This document shows, one piece after another, positions 28,551 to 35,605 of a stretch of 64,000 nucleotides of DNA. The translations under genes were made by a program, and so were the position numbers. The DNA is from Terriglobia bacterium (GTDB taxonomy: Bacteria; Acidobacteriota; Terriglobia; Bryobacterales; UBA6623). The notes below the pieces were generated by a model, which ran no database searches, had not been told where the DNA came from, and was given only the letters and a program-made list of their open reading frames with translations. Where the stretch lies: NCBI GenBank assembly GCA_009838515.1, contig VXRL01000059.1, positions 1-64,000 of the forward strand. Reading direction: 5' to 3'. Position 1 is the first letter of the stretch, and every line of letters starts with the position of its first letter.

Positions 28551-30092
28551 TCACAGCAGCCTGCGCAAGATCTTGCCAGCTGGCGAGCGCGGGATCGCGC
28601 CGACGAACTCGACCTCCCTCACCTGCTTGTATCCGGCGACTTGGGACTTGACGTGCGCCTGCACTCTATCGCCGCTCAGAGACTTGCCCGGATGCAGGCT
28701 GACGTACGCCTTCGGGCTCTCGGCGCCGTGGGCGTCCCTCACGCCGACCACGGCGACGTCGCGGACTTCTGGCAGTTCCAAGATCACCGACTCTAACTCT
28801 GCGGGCAACACTTGGAAACCCTTGTACTTGATCATCTCGCGCTTGCGGTCCACGATATGCACGCGTCCCAGCTCGTCTATGTGGCCGATGTCCCCCGTGT
28901 AGAACCAACCGTTGCGCAAGGCGACGGCGTTCTCCTCGGGGGCAGCGTGGTAGCCCTGCATGATGTTCGGGCCGCGCAGGGCGAGTTCCCCCGTTTCGCC
29001 GGTTGGCAGCTCGTGGGTGCCTGTCGCTAGATCGAAGATCGCCGCGTCCATGCCCGCCACCGGCAGGCCGGCGGTCTCGGCGACATCAAACGAAGCTTCT
29101 GTCGGGTTCGTCGTTGCGATTCCCGATGTCTCCGTCATGCCATACCCTTGCCGCACGGTGATGCCGGTAATCTCCACGAAGCGGTGCACGGCGGGCAAGG
29201 GAACCGGGGCGGCCCCGATGTTGACCCATTGGAGAGACGACAGGTCCCTGTCCCTGAGATCGTCCCGCGAGAGCATGGCGAGCAGCACCGGTGGCACCAG
29301 CGGCAGGCTGGTGATGCGATCCCGCTCGATGCTGTCGAGGCAGTCGTCCATGTCGAAGCGCCGGCGCAGGTGCAGCGTGCCGCCGGTGGTGAGCAAGGCA
29401 TTCATCACCACGTTGAAGCCGTAGATGTGATAGAGCGGCAGGAAGACATAGCTGCGCCCCTGCTCCTCGAACATCGCAGCTCGCGAGAACACCAATTGCC
29501 GGATGGCTGCGGCGAGATTGCCTTGGGTCAGCTCGATGCCCTTGGAGAATCCTGTCGTGCCGCTCGAGTAGGGCAAGAAGACCACGTCCCGGTCGGGATC
29601 AGTCGCTTGCTCCGGCTCCGAATCCGGCGCCGAACGCCAGAATCCGGGCTCCAGTTCGATGACCTCGCAGCCTTGGATCTGATCCCGGCACTCTTGAAGC
29701 CGCGGCAGCAGGATCTTCTCGGCGAAGACCACAGATGCGCCCGAGTTCGTGACCTGGTGGACCAGCTCGCGACGCTTGTAGCTCGAGTTGAAGGGCGTGA
29801 AGACCGCCCCGCTCGCGAGAATCCCGTAGCCGGCGGTGACGAAGTCGAACGAGTTCCGGCTGAACACGCCGACCACCGAGCCCTTACCGATGCCTCGGGC
29901 TTGCAGTGCGTTCGCGAAGCGGTTAGCACGGCGGCGGTTCTCTTCAAAGGTCAGTATCTCGCCGCTCTCGCCGACGATAAAGGCCCGCTTGCCGTACGCG
30001 GCCGCCGCGTCACGCACGATCGAGGGCACCGTAGCCCCCTCCATGGCGATCTGGGTAACGGTGGATGGCCGCCCGCGCATTGCCAACGCCAT
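28551..30092 (-). CDS. AMP-dependent acyl-CoA ligase (4-coumarate-CoA ligase-like)
   Basis: 513 aa from an ATG at 30092, 4 bp after the upstream gene's stop; the frame is open to 30140 but that extension lies in the neighbour. P-loop-like motif is PYSSGTTGFSKGIELT, then QGYGMTETSG, GWFYTGDIGHIDELGRVHIVDRKREMIKYKGFQVLP, and the catalytic lysine region IPRSPAGKILRRLL at the very end. The enzyme adenylates a carboxylic acid and transfers it to CoA. The substrate cannot be inferred. It is probably co-transcribed with the DHDPS-family gene. Confidence 0.9.
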   Translation of the reverse strand: MALAMRGRPSTVTQIAMEGATVPSIVRDAAAAYGKRAFIVGESGEILTFEENRRRANRFANALQARGIGKGSVVGVFSRNSFDFVTAGYGILASGAVFTPFNSSYKRRELVHQVTNSGASVVFAEKILLPRLQECRDQIQGCEVIELEPGFWRSAPDSEPEQATDPDRDVVFLPYSSGTTGFSKGIELTQGNLAAAIRQLVFSRAAMFEEQGRSYVFLPLYHIYGFNVVMNALLTTGGTLHLRRRFDMDDCLDSIERDRITSLPLVPPVLLAMLSRDDLRDRDLSSLQWVNIGAAPVPLPAVHRFVEITGITVRQGYGMTETSGIATTNPTEASFDVAETAGLPVAGMDAAIFDLATGTHELPTGETGELALRGPNIMQGYHAAPEENAVALRNGWFYTGDIGHIDELGRVHIVDRKREMIKYKGFQVLPAELESVILELPEVRDVAVVGVRDAHGAESPKAYVSLHPGKSLSGDRVQAHVKSQVAGYKQVREVEFVGAIPRSPAGKILRRLL

Positions 30093-30096
30093 CCGA

Positions 30097-31008
30097 TCAA
30101 GGCCTGCGAAAGTCCGGGCTCGGGGTCGGGCCGTTCTCAAGCCATGTCTCGAACCAAGAAATAAATGCTTGCCTGTCCTGGTCTCGCTCGGCGCTCAATG
30201 GGACTGCGAAAGTCACCGGGTCGAGACCCCTGTACTGTGCCGCCCACTTGATCACCCAAGGGTAGGGGAAGCGCATCAGCTGCTGCAAGAACTGCTCGAA
30301 ATGCGTCGCCGCGGCAGAGAAAGCATCCTCGTTGCCGAAGGTCTCGAAAACGGCCCGGATGGCTTCTGGAACCACGCTGGCCGGGCCGGAAATGGCGGCA
30401 TCGGCCAAGCCTTGGCGCAAGGACTCCGCCAGCCACGCGTCGTGGCCTTGCACTCGCACGCTGGCAATGCCGGCTTGGGAGAGTCGCCGCAGGATCTCCA
30501 AGCCCCCGCTCGAATCCTTGATGCCGATGAGGTGCGTCTCGCTGCCGATTAGCTCGGCGACGACTTCCGCATCGAGCGGGCTGACGAAGCCAGCAAGGTT
30601 GTAGAGCATCGTCGGACCGCCGATCGCCCTGGCCGCGGAGCGAAAGAACGGCAGCAGGTCGCGGGCTTCGTAGCGATAGAAGTGCGGTGGCGGCAGCAGG
30701 ACCGCGTCCGCCCCCCTGTCGAGCGCATGTCGCGCTAGGTCCACCGAATCCCGAAGCGAGCCGGAGCCGACGCCGACCACCAATTTCGCCTTCGCTTTGG
30801 GCACCCAGGCCAAGTGCTCGACGATCTCTTTCCGCTGCGCGAGCGTGAGGTCGGAGTACTCGCCAGTCCCGCCGCACGGCACGATTCCGCTGGCACCTTG
30901 CGAAATCACCCAATCGGTATTGCGTGCGAGGGCCGCAAAGTCGATCGAGCCGTCCTCTCGACGGGGCGTGTGCAACGCCGCTGCGAATCCCGCCAGTTTT
31001 TCCGACAT
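30097..31008 (-). CDS. DHDPS/NAL-family aldolase or dehydratase
   Basis: 303 aa from the ATG at 31008; an in-frame extension to 31284 is unlikely. The (beta/alpha)8 Schiff-base aldolase motifs are intact: GGTGEYSDLTLAQRKEIVE, MLYNLAG (catalytic Tyr) and LIGIKDSSGGLEIL (Schiff-base Lys). The C-terminal helices suggest a relative of 5-dehydro-4-deoxyglucarate dehydratase or N-acetylneuraminate lyase rather than lysine-pathway DapA. It lies next to an acyl-CoA ligase and divergent from a D-threonine-aldolase-like gene, suggesting catabolism of a hydroxy or keto acid. The substrate is uncertain. Confidence 0.85.
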   Translation of the reverse strand: MSEKLAGFAAALHTPRREDGSIDFAALARNTDWVISQGASGIVPCGGTGEYSDLTLAQRKEIVEHLAWVPKAKAKLVVGVGSGSLRDSVDLARHALDRGADAVLLPPPHFYRYEARDLLPFFRSAARAIGGPTMLYNLAGFVSPLDAEVVAELIGSETHLIGIKDSSGGLEILRRLSQAGIASVRVQGHDAWLAESLRQGLADAAISGPASVVPEAIRAVFETFGNEDAFSAAATHFEQFLQQLMRFPYPWVIKWAAQYRGLDPVTFAVPLSAERDQDRQAFISWFETWLENGPTPSPDFRRP

Positions 31009-31292
31009 GAACCGAGATTTTATCTGATCCGGGCGTTTGCCATGCCCCGGGGATTCCTGGCGGATGCAGGCCGGCACTGCGCTCAGCGTGCTTCCGCTGC
31101 TTCGGTCGGCTGGGCACTCGACCCTGCAGTCGCTGGCCCAAGCTGCCGTTTGACGCAGTGAGCCATCTATTTTGATCGTCTTATATGTTGCTTTTGTTTT
31201 ATCGAGCGCTAGCACGACTGGCGAGGCCTTGGTCGCGCTAGTGCCATAGTCCCGCGTCAGACTATGATCAATATTCAGGGGCAAATCCGCTG

Positions 31293-32528
31293 ATGAGACC
31301 GTCCCGCCGAGATTGGCTTCGCACGGGCATGCATGCCCTGGCAGCCCCGATCATCATGACCCCCAACGCTCGCGCCTATTCCATTGACGAGATCGAAGAG
31401 CGCTTGGCGCGCGGCTCGCAAATCGAGGGCGTGACCAAGCAGGACCTGCCAACGCCATCGTTGTTGTTGGACCTTGACGCGTTCGAGGCGAATCTGCAGC
31501 GCATGACCGAGCATGCCAAGACCGCTGGCGTCGACCTGCGGCCGCACGCCAAGACCCACAAGTGCTCCGAAATTGCCAGGCGTCAGGTCAGCCGGGGGGC
31601 GCTGGGGGCTTGCGTCGCGACGATCCGCGAGGCGGAGGCAATGGCGGCGGCCGGGATCGGCGGCTTGCTGTTGACTTCTGAGGCTGTCGGTCCGAACAAG
31701 GTTCACCGACTGGTGCGCTTGGCCGGGCGTCAGCCCGACACGATGGTCGTGATCGACCATCCGGACAATGCCGCGGAACTGGACGAAGCGGCCGGTGCGG
31801 CCAAGATCCGGCTCAACACGCTGGTCGATATCGACCCGCTCGGCAGGCGCACCGGCATTCCGCCCGGACCGGCGGCCGTGCAGCTTGCCGAAACCATCGA
31901 TCGATTGGCCAACCTGCGCCTGAGGGGGGTTCACGGCTACTGCGGCGCCTCCTCTCACGTGAAGGGATTTCAGGCGCGCAAGGAGCATTCGGAGCGCTAC
32001 ATGGGGCCGGTCCTCGAGAGCTTCGCAGCGATGCGGCGCAAGGGGCTGCCCGCCGAGATCATGTCGGGCGCCAGCACTGGCACGTACAACATCGATTCCG
32101 CCCTCGACGGCATGACCGAACTGCAAGTCGGTTCCTATGCCCTGATGGACGTCGACTATCGGATCATTGGCGGCAGGAGCGGCGACGTCTACGATGACTT
32201 CCACAACGCGCTGCATGTCTTGGCCACCGTAGTCAGCAAGGTTCACGACGACATCGCCACCGTCGATGCAGGCCTGAAGGCGTTCGCGACCGACCGCAAC
32301 TTTGGCCCGGAGGTCGCCCGCCCAGCCGGGCTGACCTATGCGTTCCGCGGCGACGAGCACGGTGCGCTAACGCTGGCCGATGCCGAGCGAGAGATCGTTC
32401 TGGGGGACAAGATCGAGCTCGTCGTTCCCCACTGCGACCCGAACGTCAACCTCTATGACCGGATGTACTGCGTGCGGGGTGACTCCGTGCAGGAAGTCTG
32501 GAAGGTTGACGCCAGAGGCCACATCTGA
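31293..32528 (+). CDS. D-threonine aldolase/D-serine dehydratase-like PLP enzyme (DSD1 family)
   Basis: 411 aa with a Tat-like N-terminus (SRRDWLRTGMHALAAP). The PLP lysine lies in LRPHAKTHKCSEIA. The alanine-racemase-like barrel continues with VHGYCGASSHVKG and GASTGTYNIDS. The C-terminal domain carries the zinc motif VPHCDPNVNLYDRMYCVRGD, in which the His and Cys bind the metal in D-serine dehydratases and D-threonine aldolases. It acts on beta-hydroxy D-amino acids; the Tat signal suggests a periplasmic form. bshC follows 5 bp after its stop. Confidence 0.88.
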   Translation: MRPSRRDWLRTGMHALAAPIIMTPNARAYSIDEIEERLARGSQIEGVTKQDLPTPSLLLDLDAFEANLQRMTEHAKTAGVDLRPHAKTHKCSEIARRQVSRGALGACVATIREAEAMAAAGIGGLLLTSEAVGPNKVHRLVRLAGRQPDTMVVIDHPDNAAELDEAAGAAKIRLNTLVDIDPLGRRTGIPPGPAAVQLAETIDRLANLRLRGVHGYCGASSHVKGFQARKEHSERYMGPVLESFAAMRRKGLPAEIMSGASTGTYNIDSALDGMTELQVGSYALMDVDYRIIGGRSGDVYDDFHNALHVLATVVSKVHDDIATVDAGLKAFATDRNFGPEVARPAGLTYAFRGDEHGALTLADAEREIVLGDKIELVVPHCDPNVNLYDRMYCVRGDSVQEVWKVDARGHI

Positions 32529-32533
32529 GCGAG

Positions 32534-34135
32534 ATGCGCAGCGTTTCCCTCCCTCAGGCCGAGTTGCCGGACATCCGGCCGCTGTTCGCGGACTTGCTCT
32601 CCAGCTTTTCCCGCGTCGGCCAGTTCTATCCCCACCCGCCGTCGCTGGCCGCCGCCCAGGCCGCGGCGAGCACGGCCCGTCTGGAGCCCGACCACCGCAA
32701 GGCACTGGTGGCTGCGCTCGCCAGCCAGAACAGGGATCGTGACGGCGACGTGCAATCCAGCTTGGATCGGCTGGCCCAGCCCGGCACGGTGGTCGTGGCC
32801 ACGGGCCAGCAAGTGGGCTTGCTGGGCGGCCCGGCGTTTACGCTCTATAAGGCGCTGACGGCGGTGCGTTGCGCCGAAGAGCTGACGCGCCGCGGCACTC
32901 CCGCCACGCCGGTTTTCTGGCTCGCGACCGAAGACCACGACCTCGCGGAAGTGAACCATGCGTGGGCGCACTCGGTTGCGGAGGGCCCGCAGAGAATCGA
33001 GGCGCGCAGTGCCGGCGCGCCCGGCGCAGCCGTCGGCTCGGTCAAGATCAGCGACCCGCGCCTGAGCGAGTTCGAGGCCTGCTGCGAGGGCTTGCCGTAC
33101 GCAGCCGAGGCGGTCGCGCTGGCTCGCAGCGCCTATGCCGATGGCGCTGGATTCGGACGCGGGTTTCAGCGGCTCTACAGCAAATTGCTGGAGGGCACCG
33201 GAATCCTGTTTCTCTCGCCGATGGAGGCGGGGATCCGCCAACTGACCGTTCCCGTGCTGCGCAACGCGATCAAGCGCGCGCCGGAGCTGGCCGATGCCTT
33301 AATCCGCAGGGGCGGAGGGCTGAAATCCGCCGGCTACCACGAGCAGGTTTACGTCCATGAATCGACATCGCTACTGATGCTCTTCGAAGGCGCCGAGCGC
33401 ATCGCCCTCAAGCGCAAGAACAGCTCGTTCTTGTCGGAATCCCGGGCCTACAGCGCCGACGATCTCGTGGATCGGCTGGAGGGTGCGCCGCTCCAGGTCT
33501 CGCCGAGCGCACTGTTGCGACCGGTGATGCAGGACTTCTTGCTCCCTACTGCAGCGTTGATCGCGGGGCCTTCCGAAGCGGCTTATCTGGCGCAATCGGC
33601 AGTGCTATACGACAGATTGCTCGAGCGCATGCCGGTCGTGTTGCCTAGGGCCTCGTTCACAGTGCTGGATGCGGCAACTCGGAAACTCTTGGAGAAGTAC
33701 GGCTTGACGGTGGCCCAGTGTCTCGCTCCGAGGCAGGAATTCGAGAGCTTGATCGCGAATTCGCTCGTGCCGCCGCCCCTGCATGACAAGCTTGCGGCGA
33801 GCCGAGCCGCGATCGGAGGCCGGCTCCAAGAAATGGAGTCAGCTCTTCGCGAGTTCGATCCTACGCTTGCGGCGAGCTTTGGGCGGTCGCGAAAGAAGAT
33901 CGAGTACCAGTTGGAGAGGGCTAATGGCAAGGTGGCGCGAGAAGCCTTGCGGCGGGCGTCGACGGCGCGACGCCATGCGGCAAGGCTGGCCGACTGGATC
34001 TACCCGAATGAGAACTTGCAGGAGCGTGTCCATTGCGTGCTCTCGCTTGTCGCGAAGTTCGGACCTCGGTTCGTCGACGAAATCCGCGCCGAGATCGAAC
34101 CCGAAACTGCAGACCACAAGGTGCTATTTCTTTAG
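32534..34135 (+). CDS. bshC: Bacillithiol biosynthesis cysteine-adding enzyme BshC
   Basis: 533 aa. The family signature VVVATGQQVGLLGGPAFTLYKALTAVRCAEEL is followed by TPVFWLATEDHDLAEVNHAW, a Rossmann core that binds the nucleotide-like ligand, and a long C-terminal coiled-coil region (EREALRRASTARRHAARL). BshC adds cysteine to glucosaminyl-malate in the last step of bacillithiol synthesis. Length is normal (about 530-540). bshA and bshB are not in this window. The stop codon TAG directly abuts the left inverted repeat of the HicAB element. Confidence 0.93.
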   Translation: MRSVSLPQAELPDIRPLFADLLSSFSRVGQFYPHPPSLAAAQAAASTARLEPDHRKALVAALASQNRDRDGDVQSSLDRLAQPGTVVVATGQQVGLLGGPAFTLYKALTAVRCAEELTRRGTPATPVFWLATEDHDLAEVNHAWAHSVAEGPQRIEARSAGAPGAAVGSVKISDPRLSEFEACCEGLPYAAEAVALARSAYADGAGFGRGFQRLYSKLLEGTGILFLSPMEAGIRQLTVPVLRNAIKRAPELADALIRRGGGLKSAGYHEQVYVHESTSLLMLFEGAERIALKRKNSSFLSESRAYSADDLVDRLEGAPLQVSPSALLRPVMQDFLLPTAALIAGPSEAAYLAQSAVLYDRLLERMPVVLPRASFTVLDAATRKLLEKYGLTVAQCLAPRQEFESLIANSLVPPPLHDKLAASRAAIGGRLQEMESALREFDPTLAASFGRSRKKIEYQLERANGKVAREALRRASTARRHAARLADWIYPNENLQERVHCVLSLVAKFGPRFVDEIRAEIEPETADHKVLFL

Positions 34136-34180
34136 GAATTATCAATCTGAGTTGACGAGCCGACGAGCCTGCCAGATTCC
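34136..34180 (+). repeat. Left terminal inverted repeat of the hicAB element
   Basis: Starts GGAATTATCAATCTGAG directly after the bshC stop codon. It contains an 8-bp tandem duplication GACGAGCC-GACGAGCC (34154-34169) absent from the right copy, and ends TGCCAGATTCC. Without the duplication it aligns to the reverse complement of 35543-35581. Confidence 0.7.
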
Positions 34181-34323
34181 TCTACCGTCATCTGAGTGAC
34201 GGTAATGACACGCCGGGTGGCAGGATTGCAACAGCGTTCCACTTTCCGACGCAGTTCAAGCGCCCGAAGACGCTCTACGCCTACGCCGTGATCACAGGGT
34301 TCGTCACGATGAGGACTTTCTGA
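34156..34323 (+). pseudogene. Coding-like remnant upstream of a 48-aa ORF
   Basis: The frame ending at the TGA 34321-34323 is open from 34156 and reads LSDGNDTPGGRIATAFHFPT and FKRPKTLYAYAVITGFVTMRTF, which looks like real coding sequence rather than the Arg-rich shadows elsewhere. No start codon is evident, and the frame opens within the left inverted repeat. It may be the 3' end of a gene truncated by formation of the element. It is coupled to the next ORF by a TGATG overlap. Confidence 0.3.
34183..34204. other. Perfect 8-bp hairpin inside the left end
   Basis: TACCGTCA (34183-34190) and TGACGGTA (34197-34204) are perfect complements around a 6-nt loop. It is 3 bp inside the left inverted repeat and about 50 bp beyond bshC. 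There is no following T tract, so a classical terminator is not indicated; it could be a transposition-protein or regulatory site. Confidence 0.4.
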
Positions 34324-34469
34324 TGCTCCCCGACGCCATGTCAATCGGCGGGGGAATCGCCGTCGGCTCGCCCGTAGTCGCAGTGGTTTTCGCGCTCCGG
34401 CAGACCTGCCTGTGGGCGCGCGAAGCAATCAAGGTCAAGCCCGACTACTTCGATACCGACCGCCCTTGA
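34323..34469 (+). CDS. Small hypothetical membrane protein (48 aa)
   Basis: Starts at the ATG overlapping the preceding TGA (TGATG). The product has one hydrophobic segment (SIGGGIAVGSPVVAVVFALR) followed by LWAREAIKVKPDYFDTDRP. It resembles small phage or element-borne membrane proteins only in size and layout; no family is recognised. It is convergent with hicB, whose stop is 12 bp away. Confidence 0.35.
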   Translation: MLPDAMSIGGGIAVGSPVVAVVFALRQTCLWAREAIKVKPDYFDTDRP

Positions 34470-34480
34470 GCGTAGTCGGG

Positions 34481-34924
34481 TCATTCCGCGCTAGCGGGGT
34501 CCGTCCGGCCCTCGACCACGAGGCCCCGGCCCACCGCCCGAAGCGCCTTGCCAATACGGTCGATGCGGGAACGGCGGTTCGGGGCGATCAGGCGACCCAC
34601 GGTGGTATCAGACAGCCCCAGCCGTTTCGCTAGCGCGCGCTTGGTCACGCCCCGGTCCCGCATCGCGGTGTACAGTTCCAGCTTGGCCGCCGTCACCGGG
34701 TCCACCGCGACGACCTCCTGACCGTCCATGACGGGGCTCGGAACGGGGATGGGTTCCCGCATTTCGACGTACATCCCGAGCGCCCCTGCGAGCGCCTCCT
34801 CGGCCAGCTCCAACGCGTCGGCACGGTCGTCAGCGCCGGTGTTGGCGCCGACCACGTCCGGGAAGGAAACGACGAACGCGCCGTCCTCGTCCCGCTCGAT
34901 CCTGCATGGATAGGCATATCGCAT
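34481..34924 (-). CDS. hicB: HicB antitoxin
   Basis: 147 aa. The N-terminal partially degraded RNase-H fold reads YPCRIERDEDGAFVVSFPDVVGANTGADDRADALELAEEAL, typical of HicB. The C-terminal DNA-binding helix-turn-helix includes GVTKRALAKRLGLSDTTVGRLI. HicB binds and blocks HicA and represses its own promoter. It follows hicA with a 1-nt gap on the same strand. It lies inside the inverted-repeat element. Confidence 0.88.
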   Translation of the reverse strand: MRYAYPCRIERDEDGAFVVSFPDVVGANTGADDRADALELAEEALAGALGMYVEMREPIPVPSPVMDGQEVVAVDPVTAAKLELYTAMRDRGVTKRALAKRLGLSDTTVGRLIAPNRRSRIDRIGKALRAVGRGLVVEGRTDPASAE

Positions 34925-34925
34925 T

Positions 34926-35132
34926 TTAGAAGTCCTCCTTCTGGATCCCGAGGTCTCGGAGCATGTTCCGCAGCAGGCCCATGCTGAGCTCGGTGCGCTT
35001 GACCATGGTCCGCTTGCGGCCGAGGTACAACTGGCCGTGGCTCCCCTTGCCCTTGGCCTGCTCGAACCGGAAGTCCAGGCCGTTCCTTGCTGCGTACCGC
35101 TTGGCGCGTCTCATGAACTCCCTACCGTTCAT
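34926..35132 (-). CDS. hicA: HicA toxin (mRNA interferase)
   Basis: 68 aa, near the usual HicA length. It has the double-stranded-RNA-binding-like fold with the catalytic histidine in KGKGSHGQLYLGRKRTMV, a variant of the family GSHxxY motif, and LSMGLLRNMLRDLGI as the C-terminal helix. The toxin cleaves mRNA in the cytoplasm. The toxin-first gene order is the normal hicAB order. The ATG lies 1 bp from a candidate operator. Confidence 0.88.
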   Translation of the reverse strand: MNGREFMRRAKRYAARNGLDFRFEQAKGKGSHGQLYLGRKRTMVKRTELSMGLLRNMLRDLGIQKEDF

Positions 35133-35133
35133 A

Positions 35134-35153
35134 TCTATAGCATAGCGGATAGA
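35134..35153 (-). promoter_or_regulatory. Candidate hicAB operator (inverted repeat)
   Basis: TCTAT and ATAGA arms (35134-35138, 35149-35153) surround a 10-bp spacer immediately upstream of the hicA ATG. A TATGCT box on the minus strand lies within it. HicB helix-turn-helix proteins usually autoregulate through such palindromes overlapping the -10 region. Short arms make this tentative. Confidence 0.35.
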
Positions 35154-35282
35154 ATCGCGGAAAGAAAGTATTTAAGGAGAAAAAATCGGTAAAACTCGCC
35201 TAATAACGCTATTTTTTGCCCGTTTGCACGATCTTGCCAGATTCCGTACGAGAGAGGCGTCAGTCCAAGCGGAGAAAACGCG

Positions 35283-35573
35283 ATGAGACGCCCCGACTAC
35301 GCCGACGCCACGCCCGAGGACCTCGCCCGCGCCCTGATGCCGCCTAGGAACGCGCCCTGGACGACAGCCCGTTATCGGCGATCAGGTCGCGGCACATCAG
35401 CCTCCTCGCGACAAGACCGGCAAACAGCACCGTCATCTTCGCAAGGGTCCCGGAGTCGCGCACGTCATGATACCCGTTCTGTGCGCCTTGCCGGGCCAGT
35501 TAAGTGCTTTACCTGCCATGATTTGCCCTCTGCGTTGGAAGCGGAATCCGGCAGCCTTGTCAAGTCAGATTGA
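35283..35573 (+). CDS. Small hypothetical ORF, probably truncated or frameshifted
   Basis: 96 aa with a well-placed GGAG ribosome site. The first 25 residues (MRRPDYADATPEDLARALMP) look like genuine protein, whereas the rest is Arg/Ser-rich and unconvincing. The simplest reading is a real short gene disrupted after about 25 codons. It lies between the hicA promoter and the right inverted repeat, and its 3' end runs into that repeat. Confidence 0.3.
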   Translation: MRRPDYADATPEDLARALMPPRNAPWTTARYRRSGRGTSASSRQDRQTAPSSSQGSRSRARHDTRSVRLAGPVKCFTCHDLPSALEAESGSLVKSD

Positions 35574-35581
35574 TAATTTCC
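35543..35581 (-). repeat. Right terminal inverted repeat of the hicAB element
   Basis: On the minus strand it begins GGAAATTATCAATCTGAC, then TTGACAAGGCTGCCGGATTCC. It matches the left repeat at 34136-34180 apart from four substitutions, one indel and the 8-bp duplication there. It ends 24 bp from the stop of the DHDPS-like gene. Confidence 0.7.
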
Positions 35582-35605
35582 TTTCGGTAGTCGCCGCTGT
35601 GCTGC

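Larger units (their letters stand above)
34136..35581. mobile_element. 1.45-kb non-autonomous element with about 39-bp inverted repeats carrying hicAB
   Basis: The ends at 34136-34180 and 35543-35581 are inverted repeats of about 39 bp. Both share AATTATCAATCTGA-N-TTGAC, and after removal of an 8-bp tandem duplication in the left copy the match continues to GATTCC with four substitutions and one indel overall. The flanking 5 bp are TTTAG and TTTCG (4 of 5 identical), a possible eroded target duplication. Inside are hicAB, two small plus-strand frames and one further short ORF, but no transposase. Repeat length and 5-bp duplication recall Tn3-family elements, though the ends lack the family's GGGG. 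Mobilisation would need a transposase in trans. Confidence 0.65.

Noticed and set aside
31275..32360. Long minus-strand open frame of 361 codons
   Set aside because: It is the antisense shadow of the D-threonine-aldolase-like gene, which has intact active-site motifs; the shadow has no family character.
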